Assembly: GCF_012641185.1 (NCBI RefSeq)
Contig: NZ_JAAXLK010000017.1
Location: 1 to 64,000 of the forward strand
DNA from: Levilactobacillus tujiorum
Lineage (GTDB): Bacteria > Bacillota > Bacilli > Lactobacillales > Lactobacillaceae
Direction: 5' to 3'
Length of the DNA stretch: 64,000 nucleotides
In this document: positions 36,198-45,015 of the stretch, in pieces
Layout: each line of letters begins with the position of its first letter
Position numbering within the stretch: position 1 is the stretch's first letter
Notes under the pieces: model-generated
What the model saw: the letters and a program-made list of their open reading frames with translations, nothing else
What the model was told of the DNA's origin: nothing
The model's database searches: none
Position numbers and translations under genes: made by a program

Positions 36198-37394
36198 ATG
36201 AAGTTGGAACATTTACCACAAGAGTTTGAACTTGCACGACCAGTCTTACAGACGATCGAGCAGGCTGGCTATGAAGCGTATTTTGTCGGTGGCAGCGTCC
36301 GTGATACGATCCTAGGCAAGACCATTCATGACGTTGATATCGCCACCAGTGCCTATCCAAACGAGATTAAGAGCTTGTTCAAGCGAACCGTGGATACTGG
36401 AATTGAACACGGCACCGTCATGATTTTAGACCATGGCACGGGCTATGAGACGACCACGTTCCGCTCGGAATCAACCTATACCGATTTTCGCCGGCCAGAT
36501 CAGGTCACCTTCGTTCGTTCCTTAACTGAGGATCTGAAACGCCGTGACTTTACAATTAACGCGCTTGCCATGCGAGAAAATGGCGAAATCATTGACTTGT
36601 TCGATGGGCTGGCTGACCTCCAGAACAAGCAGATCCGGGCCGTTGGCAACGCTCAGGAACGCTTCCACGAGGATGCCTTACGTATGATGCGCGCCGTTCG
36701 TTTTGCCAGTCAGCTTGACTTTACGATTGTCCCAGATACGTTGGCGGCAATTACGGCCCATGCGCAGTTGCTGGCTAAGATTGCGGTTGAGCGGACGCAA
36801 GTTGAGCTAATCAAATTATTGATGGGCCAAACGCCGCAGCGCGGGCTCACCGATATGCTCACTACGGGGCTCTGGCAGTACTGTCCGGATTTTGCGGCCC
36901 ACGAGTCGGCCTTACAGTCGCTGGCCGATCGCTTAACTCAGGGCGTTTCATCGGAAACAGCGGTGTGGACGTTGCTGACGACACAGTTTGCCTTATCACC
37001 AACGGCAGTTACCCCGTTCATGAAACACTGGAAGACCTCCAATCAGATGATCAATGCCGTGCAAACAACCAGCAAGACAGCAACGTTGTTAGCGCAAGGT
37101 GATTTAGATGATTGGCACCTTTACCAGTGCGGCCGTGAGCTGATCAGCGAGGCCAATGAAGTGGCTGTCGTGCTTGGGGCACCTGATCGCCTAGCGTCAT
37201 TGACCGATCGTTTGGCAGCCCTACCTATCCAGCGTAAAAAGGAACTGGCCGTCACGGGCCGGGATTTGATGCAGGCAGGCATTCAGCCGGGGCCACAATT
37301 AGGCGCCATTCTGGAAGACCTGGAATACCGCGTCGTTACGGGCGCCGTCGCCAATGAAAAAAGCGCATTAGTCGCCCAAGCAACTCAATCATAA
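36198..37394 (+). CDS. cca: CCA-adding tRNA nucleotidyltransferase
   Basis: It builds or repairs the 3'-CCA end of tRNAs without a template. The class II nucleotidyltransferase head shows GGSVRDTILG (near 32-41) and the metal-binding DVDIAT (46-51), then RRDFTINALA near 115 and EDALRMMRAVRFASQL near 157. Helical neck, body and tail regions follow. The 398-residue length is typical for Bacilli. The ATG follows GAAAGGTG. A small hairpin (TGACGG/CCGTCA near 36149-36167) lies in the presumed leader. Confidence 0.96.
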   Translation: MKLEHLPQEFELARPVLQTIEQAGYEAYFVGGSVRDTILGKTIHDVDIATSAYPNEIKSLFKRTVDTGIEHGTVMILDHGTGYETTTFRSESTYTDFRRPDQVTFVRSLTEDLKRRDFTINALAMRENGEIIDLFDGLADLQNKQIRAVGNAQERFHEDALRMMRAVRFASQLDFTIVPDTLAAITAHAQLLAKIAVERTQVELIKLLMGQTPQRGLTDMLTTGLWQYCPDFAAHESALQSLADRLTQGVSSETAVWTLLTTQFALSPTAVTPFMKHWKTSNQMINAVQTTSKTATLLAQGDLDDWHLYQCGRELISEANEVAVVLGAPDRLASLTDRLAALPIQRKKELAVTGRDLMQAGIQPGPQLGAILEDLEYRVVTGAVANEKSALVAQATQS

Positions 37395-37421
37395 TTTTAA
37401 AATTAAGAGAGTGAAGAAACT

Positions 37422-39314
37422 ATGCAAACCTTACGTGCAGAGAATTTACACCGAACATACGGGGAAAAGACCCTGTTTGACAATTTAAACTTTATTATTA
37501 ACGAGCACGATCGAATCGGCTTAATTGGGGTCAACGGTAGCGGGAAGACCTCCTTACTGGATACGCTGGCCGGAGTCAGCAACGAACAATCCGGCGAGCT
37601 TTCCACGCCGAAAGACTATACCATTGGCTATCTCACACAGAAACCAGATCTGGATGAAAATTTGACCGTGATGGACGCCGTCTTCTCCGGCGATCAGCCC
37701 GTCTTTAAGACGATTCGGCGGTACGAGGACGCCTTAGCGACCTATGGCAATCACCCGGAAGATGCCAAGGCACAGCAGCGTTATTTGGACGCCGAAGCAC
37801 AGATGAATGAAGAAGACGCTTGGACCGCCGAGAGCGATGTTAAGACGATTCTCACGCAGCTTAAAATTACCGATCTGTCGCAAGCCATTAAGACCATGTC
37901 CGGTGGTCAGATTAAGCGGGTGGGCTTGGCCCAAGTGCTGATTCAATCACCAGATCTGTTGTTGCTGGACGAACCGACCAACCACTTGGACTTTGACTCC
38001 ATTGCTTGGCTACAACAGTATTTAGCAGCCTACAAGGGCGCCTTACTCGTAGTTACCCATGATCGGTATTTCTTGGATCAAATTGCTAACCAGATTTGGG
38101 AATTAGATTTTGGGAAACTTTACCAATACCCTGGTAACTATCAGGCTTATGTACAAGAGAAGGCTGAACGGGTCAATCAGGAAGCCGAAGCGGATCAGAA
38201 GCAACAGCGCCTTTATAAAAAAGAGCTGGCTTGGATGAAGGCGGGGGCCAAAGCCCGTTCAACCAAGCAACAAGCGCGGATTAATCGGTTCAACGATCTC
38301 GCAAGCAACGTTGGCACACGACAGGTCCAGGACAACGTCTCAATCTCGCTGGGCCAGCAACGGTTAGGTAAAAAAGTCATTGAACTGAAGGATGCCAACC
38401 TCACTTTGGGTGGGCATACCATCCTCAAGGACTTTAGTGACCTGATTCAAGGTGGCGAACGGATCGGAATTAGTGGGGAAAACGGGGCCGGTAAGTCTAG
38501 CTTGCTGAACGTGATTGCCCAGCGACTGCCATTAGATTCCGGGATTGTGTCCATTGGTGAAACGGTTAAAATGGCTTATTATACGCAGCAGATTGAACCA
38601 ATTCCCGACGATAAGCGGATGATCAATTATCTCTCCGAAGTCGGTCAAAACGTCACTGATAAAGCCGGAAATTCCGTCAGTGTGACAGAATTACTCGAAC
38701 AATTTCTATTTCCGCGCTTCATGCACGGTACGCTGATTCGGAAACTATCTGGTGGGGAAAAACGACGCTTGTATCTGTTGAAATTACTGATGGAACAGCC
38801 CAACGTCTTGTTACTGGACGAACCGACCAATGACCTTGATATCAGTACACTGACGGTCTTAGAAGATTACATTTCTCAATTTGCCGGAACCGTGATCACG
38901 GTTTCTCATGACCGGTACTTCCTGGATAAGGTTGCGGATCGACTGTTGATTTTTGACGGTAATGGCCAGATTGAACGATACTCGGGACGTTTCAGTGCCT
39001 ACTTAGCGGCTGCCCAGCAACAAAATAAGGCGGCCAAACCAGCTAAGCCGAAAGAAGCTAAGAAGCCCGCCGCAACCGCTGAAAAACCGAAGCAAAAGGT
39101 CAAGCTGACTTATGCGGAACAGAAAGAATGGGAAGGTATCGAGGGCGTCATTGACGGCCTGGAAGACCAAAAATCCCAAGTTCAAGCGGCGATGAATGCC
39201 AATGGTGCCAACTACGATAAGCTGGCGGACTTACAGTCACAGCTTGATGATCTGGATCATCAACTCGATGAAAAAATGGCCCGTTGGGAATACCTGAGCG
39301 AATACGCAGAATAG
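37422..39314 (+). CDS. ABC-F family ATPase, Uup/YfmR type
   Basis: This soluble protein has two ABC ATPase domains and no membrane part. The first Walker A is GVNGSGKTS near residue 36, with signature SGGQ near 154. The second is GENGAGKSS near 355 with LSGGE near 440. LLLDEPTNHLDF and LLLDEPTNDLDI are the paired Walker B motifs. The C-terminal 80 residues form a coiled coil (YAEQKEWEGIEGVIDGLEDQ), diagnostic of Uup/YfmR-like ABC-F factors that act on the ribosome. Antibiotic protection cannot be inferred. It is probably co-transcribed with cca and thyA. Confidence 0.93.
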   Translation: MQTLRAENLHRTYGEKTLFDNLNFIINEHDRIGLIGVNGSGKTSLLDTLAGVSNEQSGELSTPKDYTIGYLTQKPDLDENLTVMDAVFSGDQPVFKTIRRYEDALATYGNHPEDAKAQQRYLDAEAQMNEEDAWTAESDVKTILTQLKITDLSQAIKTMSGGQIKRVGLAQVLIQSPDLLLLDEPTNHLDFDSIAWLQQYLAAYKGALLVVTHDRYFLDQIANQIWELDFGKLYQYPGNYQAYVQEKAERVNQEAEADQKQQRLYKKELAWMKAGAKARSTKQQARINRFNDLASNVGTRQVQDNVSISLGQQRLGKKVIELKDANLTLGGHTILKDFSDLIQGGERIGISGENGAGKSSLLNVIAQRLPLDSGIVSIGETVKMAYYTQQIEPIPDDKRMINYLSEVGQNVTDKAGNSVSVTELLEQFLFPRFMHGTLIRKLSGGEKRRLYLLKLLMEQPNVLLLDEPTNDLDISTLTVLEDYISQFAGTVITVSHDRYFLDKVADRLLIFDGNGQIERYSGRFSAYLAAAQQQNKAAKPAKPKEAKKPAATAEKPKQKVKLTYAEQKEWEGIEGVIDGLEDQKSQVQAAMNANGANYDKLADLQSQLDDLDHQLDEKMARWEYLSEYAE

Positions 39315-39326
39315 GAGACGACGTCA

Positions 39327-40277
39327 ATGTTAGAAGATGCTTATCTGGATTTAGCCCGGACCGTTTTAAATGATGGTCACCGTAAGTCTGATCGAACCGG
39401 CACGGGAACCTTGAGCTTATTTGGCTATCAGATGCGATTTAACCTGCAGGAAGGGTTCCCGTTGTTAACGACTAAAAAGGTGCCATTTGGGCTGATTAAA
39501 TCCGAATTGTTATGGTTTTTAAAGGGCGATACTAACATTCGCTTCTTACTCCAACACCACAATCACATCTGGGACGAGTGGGCATTTCAGCGATTCATCG
39601 AAAGTCCCGATTACCATGGTCCTGATATGACCGATTTCGGTCGTCGGTCGTTAGTTGACGCTGATTTCAATCAACAATATCAAGCGGAGAAAAAGGCTTT
39701 TGACGACCGTATTCTCAATGACCAGGCTTTTGGTGACCACTATGGAGACTTGGGTCTGGTCTACGGCAGTCAGTGGCGCGCTTGGCAAGGCAAAAATGGT
39801 GAAACGATTGACCAGATTGCCAATGTCATTGACACGCTACGAACCCATCCAGATTCTCGGCGGATGATCGTTTCGGCTTGGAATCCGGCTGACGTTCCCT
39901 CTATGGCGCTGCCGCCTTGTCATACCCTCTTCCAGTTCTATGTAAACGACGGCAAGTTAAGTTGTCAGCTCTATCAACGCAGTGGCGATATTTTCCTCGG
40001 CGTACCCTTCAACATTGCGAGCTATGCTTTGCTGACCTCGCTGATTGCTAAGGAAGTCGGCTTAGAGGTGGGTGATTTCGTCCACACGTTAGGTGACGCA
40101 CACATTTACAGCAATCACATTGAACAAGTTAAGACTCAGCTGGCACGGACACCTAAGCCAGCGCCACAGCTATGGCTTAATCCAGACAAAACGAGTATTT
40201 TTGACTACGATATGACGGACATCAAAGTGACGGGCTATGATCCAGCGCCAGCAATCAAGGCCCCCGTCGCGGTCTAA
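39327..40277 (+). CDS. thyA: Thymidylate synthase ThyA
   Basis: It methylates dUMP to dTMP with methylenetetrahydrofolate. The catalytic cysteine is C198 in [12 protein letters not shown], the same number as in the Lactobacillus casei enzyme. [14 protein letters not shown] near the N-terminus binds phosphate. The 316 residues include the roughly 50-residue insertion of lactobacillar enzymes (about residues 90-140). The ATG follows AGGAGACGACGTCA. Dihydrofolate reductase follows after 21 bp, the usual functional pair. Confidence 0.97.
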   Translation: MLEDAYLDLARTVLNDGHRKSDRTGTGTLSLFGYQMRFNLQEGFPLLTTKKVPFGLIKSELLWFLKGDTNIRFLLQHHNHIWDEWAFQRFIESPDYHGPDMTDFGRRSLVDADFNQQYQAEKKAFDDRILNDQAFGDHYGDLGLVYGSQWRAWQGKNGETIDQIANVIDTLRTHPDSRRMIVSAWNPADVPSMALPPCHTLFQFYVNDGKLSCQLYQRSGDIFLGVPFNIASYALLTSLIAKEVGLEVGDFVHTLGDAHIYSNHIEQVKTQLARTPKPAPQLWLNPDKTSIFDYDMTDIKVTGYDPAPAIKAPVAV

Positions 40278-40298
40278 TCTGATTAGGAGGGGCAAGCA

Positions 40299-40790
40299 AT
40301 GCTAATCTTTCTTTGGGCGGAAGGGCACAATGGCGTGATTGGCGAAAATGGCCAGTTGCCATGGCATCTACCAGCCGATATGCACTTCTTTAAAACCGTG
40401 ACAACGGGCAACACGATTATTGCGGGTGCACGGACGTATCGGTCCTTTGGTCGGCCGTTACCGCACCGGCAGAACATTGTGGTCACACATCAAGCCGCGG
40501 CAAACTTTCCAGAGGACGTCATCGTCCTGAATTCACTCACGGCCGTTCGCGAATACGCCGCCGCTCACCGCGAGGAAAAACTCTTCGTCGTTGGCGGTGC
40601 GCAACTCTTTATTGGGCTACAAGACGATGTCGATTGGCTTTACCGCACTGTGATCGACGCCAACTTTACGGGGGACACCTGGATGCCAGTGATTGATTAC
40701 GATAAATTTCAATTGGTGGCGACGCAACCGGGTATTCGCAACGACCAGAATCCTTACGACTATCACTTTGAACAGTACCAGCGACGTTAA
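40299..40790 (+). CDS. folA: Dihydrofolate reductase
   Basis: It regenerates tetrahydrofolate consumed by ThyA, using NADPH. The family motifs are GVIGENGQLPWHLPADMHFF near residues 13-32, GARTYRSFG and FVVGGAQLF near 103-111. The active-site Asp is in LPADMHFF. The 163-residue length matches the L. casei enzyme. The ATG follows AGGAGGGGC. No clear terminator follows directly; the transcript may run into the structured intergenic region. Confidence 0.96.
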   Translation: MLIFLWAEGHNGVIGENGQLPWHLPADMHFFKTVTTGNTIIAGARTYRSFGRPLPHRQNIVVTHQAAANFPEDVIVLNSLTAVREYAAAHREEKLFVVGGAQLFIGLQDDVDWLYRTVIDANFTGDTWMPVIDYDKFQLVATQPGIRNDQNPYDYHFEQYQRR

Positions 40791-40980
40791 TTGTTGAAGC
40801 TTAAACGACTATGAGTTGAAAATTTAGTATCTGGTAAAGAATTCATGCTGCTAATTTGACCGCGCTCCGGCTCCGATTGTTTTTTACCAGAACAAAGGTT
40901 AGGAAGTAGAGGTACTTAGCATCTTCATCACAACTGACAGAAATTGTGTCGGCTATTATTTCAGGTGATTAGCGCTACAT

Positions 40981-41167
40981 TAGCCGTGAGGTCGGTAGAT
41001 ATGGGCTCAGGCGCGTCGTTCTACTTAGTTAGTAAGCGACCTTCTTACTGGCTTAGTAGAAAACCAAGCTTGTAGACTCGGCACTTTCGAGGCTTCAAGT
41101 TGTCTTCACACCGATCCAGCCCGTATCTGCCGACCGGTAAGGCGAAAGGGATCATCAAGGTTGCCTA
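40981..41167 (+). repeat. Structured intergenic element, copy B (candidate RNA family)
   Basis: It runs TAGCCGTGAG (40981-40990), an 18-nt arm (40990-41007), an inner hairpin (TTCTACT 41019-41025 with AGTAGAA 41055-41061, and AGTAAG 41031-41036 with CTTACT 41044-41049), the complementary arm (41118-41135, two G-U pairs), then CGGTAAGGCG (41135-41144) and TTGCCTA (41161-41167). The flanking blocks match copy A (minus strand, 18135-18331) while the arm sequences differ. It lies in the 518-bp gap between folA and the hemolysin III gene. Upstream, 40791-40980 holds another inverted repeat (CTGGTAAA 40831-40838, TTTACCAG 40883-40890). Confidence 0.55.
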
Positions 41168-41228
41168 GTTTTAGTACCAATGGCGTTGCTATGACAATTG
41201 TGGATATTCAGCCTTCAATGAACAACCT

Positions 41229-41273
41229 AAAAATGACACCGGCCCCTGAATCGCAGAGGTTGGTGTCATTTTT
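41229..41273. terminator. Bidirectional terminator between folA/element B and hlyIII
   Basis: AAAAATGACACC (41229-41240) pairs perfectly with GGTGTCATTTTT (41262-41273), giving a T run on both strands. It ends the converging transcripts. Confidence 0.9.
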
Positions 41274-41308
41274 AATGGCGCGCTGGTTAAGCGCCATCAG
41301 TTAGTTAA

Positions 41309-41950
41309 TTATGCGTAGAATAAGATTGAGAAGTACATGAGCGCTGTTCCTAGCATTACGAAGATGTGCCAGATTACATGACCAAACGGAACGCCCTTAA
41401 AGCTATAGATGACGGCGCCCAATGTAAAGGCGACGCCGCCGAGAAATAGGAGGGTAAATCCGACCGGACCTAAGCCGTGGAACAGCGGACCGATTCCCAT
41501 CAGGCACATCCACCCCATGATGACGTAAATAACGGTGGATAGCGTTTGCCATTTTCCCAGCCAAATCGCCTTGTAAATAATACCGGCCACGGCCATCGCC
41601 CAGATGATTCCGAACATCCACCAGCCCAGCTGACCGCCGACCACTAACAGACTAAAGGGCGTATACGTACCGGCAATCAAGAGATAGATGGCACAATGAT
41701 CGAATATTTGAAAGACGTGGCTCGCTCGCGTAAAGTACAATCCATGGAAGAGGGTTGACGCTAAATAGAATAGGACCAAAATAATACCGTAGACGAGGAA
41801 GGTCGTCATCCGCAGGGCACCACCCTTACCGTGCGCTTGTAAAATTAAAATAACTAGCCCCGCAATACTCAACGCGGCTCCGATCCCGTGAGTCACGGCA
41901 TTAAGAACCTCATTGACAATTTGGTAAGTGCGACTACGTTCTTTTTCCAA
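41309..41950 (-). CDS. Hemolysin III/PAQR-family membrane protein
   Basis: This 213-residue protein has seven hydrophobic segments and the hemolysin III motifs: an N-terminal NEVLNAVTHGIG, STLFHGLYF near 73-81, and a C-terminal GHVIWHIFVMLG. The His and Ser residues in these match the putative metal site of PAQR receptors. Members affect membrane homeostasis; cytolysis is not implied. The TTG start is preferred because AAGGAGG lies 7 bases upstream; the frame opens 30 bases earlier without a site. A perfect palindrome separates it from the divergent degV. Confidence 0.88.
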   Translation of the reverse strand: MEKERSRTYQIVNEVLNAVTHGIGAALSIAGLVILILQAHGKGGALRMTTFLVYGIILVLFYLASTLFHGLYFTRASHVFQIFDHCAIYLLIAGTYTPFSLLVVGGQLGWWMFGIIWAMAVAGIIYKAIWLGKWQTLSTVIYVIMGWMCLMGIGPLFHGLGPVGFTLLFLGGVAFTLGAVIYSFKGVPFGHVIWHIFVMLGTALMYFSILFYA

Positions 41951-42015
41951 ACAAATTCCTCCTTCGTGGACTGCTGCCAATCAATAATTTTGGCTAATCA
42001 GTTCGGCGAGTTAGT

Positions 42016-42043
42016 AGAATTACTGAAAATGTTCAGTAATTCT
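42016..42043. promoter_or_regulatory. Perfect 12-bp-arm palindrome, operator between hlyIII and degV
   Basis: AGAATTACTGAA (42016-42027) and TTCAGTAATTCT (42032-42043) are exact reverse complements around AATG. The size and symmetry suit a TetR-like dimer operator. It covers the -35/spacer region of the degV promoter and lies in the upstream region of hlyIII, so one repressor could govern both. The cognate regulator is not encoded next to it. Confidence 0.65.
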
Positions 42044-42050
42044 GCTATAC
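42042..42050 (+). promoter_or_regulatory. Extended -10 promoter of degV
   Basis: TGC followed by TATACT (42045-42050) directly abuts the palindrome. The -35 region lies inside the palindrome and is poor, as is usual for extended -10 promoters. Confidence 0.6.
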
Positions 42051-42121
42051 TATTACCGTATGTTTCATTACGCATATTGTAGCATAAACCAAAATCTCTG
42101 GTCAGAAAGAGTGGGATACCC

Positions 42122-42973
42122 ATGGCTAAAATTAAGATTGTTACGGATTCTTCTGCTGGTCTAACCGACCAACAAATCCAGGATTACAATATCACCATTA
42201 TCCCGTTGACGGTCATGATCGATGACACCATTTACGTTGAACGGGAATCCATTACGAATAAAGAATTTATTGAAAAAATGAAGAGTTCCAAGAGCTTGCC
42301 CAAGACGAGTCAACCACCATTGGGAAAGTTCGTTGAAACGTTCGATAAGTTAGGGCAAGACGGAAGCGCCGTTATTTGCTTCAACATGTTGGCAGCCATC
42401 AGTGGTACGGTCCACACGGCGGAACAAGCTGCCCAACTGTCCAAGACGGACGTGACGGTCGTTGACAGTCAGTACACGGATCAAGCCTTGGCCTTTCAAG
42501 TGATTGAGGCAGCCAAGCTAGCGGCCGAGGGGGCTGACAAGCAAGCGATCTTGGACCGTGCTGCGGCCGTTCGTGACCATACGAAACTATTCATGGGAAT
42601 TGTTACTTTAGAAAACATTCTCAAGGGTGGTCGATTAAGTCGTGCTGCAGGTATGTTAACCTCATTATTGAATATTAAAATTGTTTTACAAGTCACTGGT
42701 GGTGAACTGAAGATTCGGGCCAAGGGGCGTGGTATGAAGACCATTGATCGGTACTTTGACAAGGTATATGACCAAATCAAGCAGACACCGGACATCATGT
42801 CGATCGGTATCTCCCACGTTGAAGCCTTTGATTCCGTTGATAAGATTCAAGGGGAGTTACACGAGATCTTGCCGGACAAGAATGTCCTGGTTCGTGAAAC
42901 GGTTCCGATCATTGCCACTCATGGTGGCCCCGGGGCTTTCGCACTGATGTATTACACTGATCCAACTAAATAA
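42122..42973 (+). CDS. DegV-family fatty-acid-binding protein
   Basis: This 283-residue protein has the DegV fold. The N-terminal KIKIVTDSSAGLTDQQIQDY and SKSLPKTSQPPLGKFVETF form the fatty-acid headgroup site, with Ser/Thr contacts. The C-terminal lobe includes LENILKGGRLSR and IIATHGGPGAFALMYY, both strongly conserved. FakB members present fatty acids to the kinase FakA for phosphorylation, so a FakB-like role is plausible; other DegV proteins are uncharacterised. The ATG has a modest ribosome site (GAGTGGGA). It is monocistronic, ended by a terminator. Confidence 0.92.
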   Translation: MAKIKIVTDSSAGLTDQQIQDYNITIIPLTVMIDDTIYVERESITNKEFIEKMKSSKSLPKTSQPPLGKFVETFDKLGQDGSAVICFNMLAAISGTVHTAEQAAQLSKTDVTVVDSQYTDQALAFQVIEAAKLAAEGADKQAILDRAAAVRDHTKLFMGIVTLENILKGGRLSRAAGMLTSLLNIKIVLQVTGGELKIRAKGRGMKTIDRYFDKVYDQIKQTPDIMSIGISHVEAFDSVDKIQGELHEILPDKNVLVRETVPIIATHGGPGAFALMYYTDPTK

Positions 42974-42995
42974 TCAGCGTTAAACTGAGGAAAGG

Positions 42996-43018
42996 GGTGG
43001 CCAGGCCACCGCTTTTTC
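42996..43018 (+). terminator. Terminator after degV
   Basis: GGTGG pairs with CCACC around CCAGG, followed by GCTTTTTC. Confidence 0.7.
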
Positions 43019-43040
43019 TTTATCCCGAGGGGGAATTCTA

Positions 43041-43970
43041 GTGAAAAATGTAAAAGGCTTTAGTAAAATTGTGGGCGTTACCCTATTAATCGTATTGGTG
43101 GCCTTAGCCGTTCTCACTTACTGGCATCCGGGGGCCCGAACCACCTTGAATGGAAATCATCCTAATGCCGTGAACCGGCGCAAAGTCGTCCGGGTCGTCG
43201 CGCTGGGCGATTCTCTAACGCAAGGCGTTGGTGACCAACAGAAAAAGGGCGGCTATACCGAGCGCCTCCAAACGATGATTCATCGCCGCGACCATGTCAA
43301 AGTTGACATGCACAATTACGGCAAGTCCGGCGACCGTAGTGATCAGATTGAAGCCCGCTTGGTCAAGAGTAAGGCCATGCAGCAACAGGTTAAACGCTCA
43401 CAGGCTATTGTCATGACAGTAGGGGGCAACGACTTATTACAAACGTTAACTAAAAATGCCACTATCAATCAACAATCGCAATTGAATACCCAACTTGACA
43501 GTGCCAAAATGGCTTATCAAAAGAAATTACGTGAGTTGTTGGATACGGTACGCCATTATAACCCGCGAGCACCGATTTTTCTGTACAGCATTTACAACCC
43601 AGTCTACGTTTATTTTGCCAATATTGACCAACTGACAGATGCAGTCGATGGCTGGAATGCCGCCACTAAACAGACGGCAGGGCAGTATAAGGCACTGTAC
43701 TGGATTGATATTAACCGGGCACTATCAGTGGGCCAATTTAAGTCGGCCACTCAACAGGCCCAGCTGAAACGGCAATCGCAGGATGTCAATGACGGTAAAA
43801 TCTCTACTAAAACTTTTCAGGCCACTATCTTGGCCAGCGATGCAAGCGACGAGTTGAACCATTACTTGTCGCCGGCAGATCATTTTCACCCCAATGCGAA
43901 GGGCTATCGGTTAATGACGCGGTACGCTTTCAACGAGATGCAAGACCATCAGCAGTGGTTATTGAAATAA
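43041..43970 (+). CDS. Membrane-anchored SGNH/GDSL hydrolase (YpmR family)
   Basis: This 309-residue protein has an N-terminal signal anchor (about residues 9-27). The external SGNH hydrolase domain shows nucleophile Ser58 in ALGDSLTQGVG, the oxyanion Asn in TVGGNDLL, and the catalytic Asp and His in DHFHPNAKGY near the end. It probably acts as an esterase or lipase on lipids or wall polymers outside the membrane. The GTG follows GAGGGGG. It is followed by a YpmS-like gene after 34 bp, the same pairing as ypmR-ypmS in B. subtilis. Confidence 0.9.
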   Translation: MKNVKGFSKIVGVTLLIVLVALAVLTYWHPGARTTLNGNHPNAVNRRKVVRVVALGDSLTQGVGDQQKKGGYTERLQTMIHRRDHVKVDMHNYGKSGDRSDQIEARLVKSKAMQQQVKRSQAIVMTVGGNDLLQTLTKNATINQQSQLNTQLDSAKMAYQKKLRELLDTVRHYNPRAPIFLYSIYNPVYVYFANIDQLTDAVDGWNAATKQTAGQYKALYWIDINRALSVGQFKSATQQAQLKRQSQDVNDGKISTKTFQATILASDASDELNHYLSPADHFHPNAKGYRLMTRYAFNEMQDHQQWLLK

Positions 43971-44004
43971 CCATTTAAAACCAGCGAGGAGGAATTTAAC
44001 GGTT

Positions 44005-44607
44005 ATGCAACGTCATGCAGTACAAAAAGCAAAAACACCACGAAATTGGTGGAAATGGGGCTTCTTAACCCTGGTCGCACTACTAGTGATCGTACTGATT
44101 ACGCTGGGAGTGAAGGCAATGGGGACGACCAAGGTTGCCTCCACAGCCAAACCAGCTACCGATACGACCAATATCAATGTGACCCTCAATAAAAAACAAG
44201 TGAATGCTTTGGCAGACTACTACGTCAATAAATCGTTGAAGGGCCAATCCGTGAAGTATCGGTTTCAGGTGACGGATGACGCCATCTTGACGGGATCAAC
44301 CCAAGTCTTAGGGGCCAACGTCAACTTTGTTTTACTCCTCAAGCCAACCGTGTTACCCTCAGGAGATGTGCAGCTGAAGGCTGAGAAGCTCTCGGTGGGC
44401 TCGTTACCGGTACCAGTAAGCTTTGTCATGAGCTACGTGGCGAAGAATTATCCACTGCCAAAATGGGTGTCCATGGATAGCCACAAGAAGATCGCAACGC
44501 TCCACCTCACCGCCATTGGCGACGGCAAGAAATTGTCCTATGCGGCAAAGAAGATCGACCTGTCTGGCCCCGGCAAGTTTGTGTTCCAAGCACGAATTCC
44601 AGACTAA
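44005..44607 (+). CDS. YpmS-family membrane-anchored protein
   Basis: This 200-residue protein has a basic N-terminus, one transmembrane helix (about 17-36) and an external domain typical of the YpmS/DUF2140 family. That domain includes VTLNKKQVNALADYYVN and FVLLLKPTVLPSGDVQLKAE. No catalytic motif is visible and the function is unknown. The ATG follows GAGGAGG. It belongs to the same unit as the SGNH hydrolase gene. Confidence 0.85.
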   Translation: MQRHAVQKAKTPRNWWKWGFLTLVALLVIVLITLGVKAMGTTKVASTAKPATDTTNINVTLNKKQVNALADYYVNKSLKGQSVKYRFQVTDDAILTGSTQVLGANVNFVLLLKPTVLPSGDVQLKAEKLSVGSLPVPVSFVMSYVAKNYPLPKWVSMDSHKKIATLHLTAIGDGKKLSYAAKKIDLSGPGKFVFQARIPD

Positions 44608-44622
44608 CGAAGGAGGCTCACC

Positions 44623-44844
44623 ATGCCAAAGACTTTTTATCAATTTCTAATGACCCAACGTAATCCGGAGAGCTACGATCCTATCGCTAGTTTTGCGAAT
44701 AATGCCTTTCTGGACAGCTCGTTTCCAAAGCAGGAAACGGAATTTGAACCTTTATCAAAATATTTAGAAGAAAACGCCTCGTATCTACCCTCAATGACCA
44801 TCTTTGACGATGCCTGGCAGCTGTATTTGGCGGCACTGGCGTAA
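44623..44844 (+). CDS. YozE-family protein (UPF0346)
   Basis: This 73-residue protein has the YozE SAM-like fold signature: an N-terminal [27 protein letters not shown] and a C-terminal FDDAWQLYL. The family is small, cytoplasmic and of unknown role. The length is full. The ATG follows AAGGAGG and the gene lies 15 bp after the YpmS gene, so it is the last gene of that unit. Confidence 0.9.
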   Translation: MPKTFYQFLMTQRNPESYDPIASFANNAFLDSSFPKQETEFEPLSKYLEENASYLPSMTIFDDAWQLYLAALA

Positions 44845-44877
44845 TCCCATATTAAATTCAAGATCAAGTGACTCACA

Positions 44878-44899
44878 TGCCCGCAATAGCGGGTTTTTT
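44878..44899 (+). terminator. Terminator after yozE
   Basis: CCCGC (44880-44884) pairs with GCGGG around AATA, followed by seven T. Confidence 0.88.
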
Positions 44900-45015
44900 T
44901 CGTCCGCACCGTTAGGCAATCAATCAGGCAAATCGTCTAAAATTCAAGTCAAAGGATCCGTAGCACCACTATCTGAAATGAGCGAGAAATGGTAGAATAA
45001 ATCAGTTAAGTGAGA

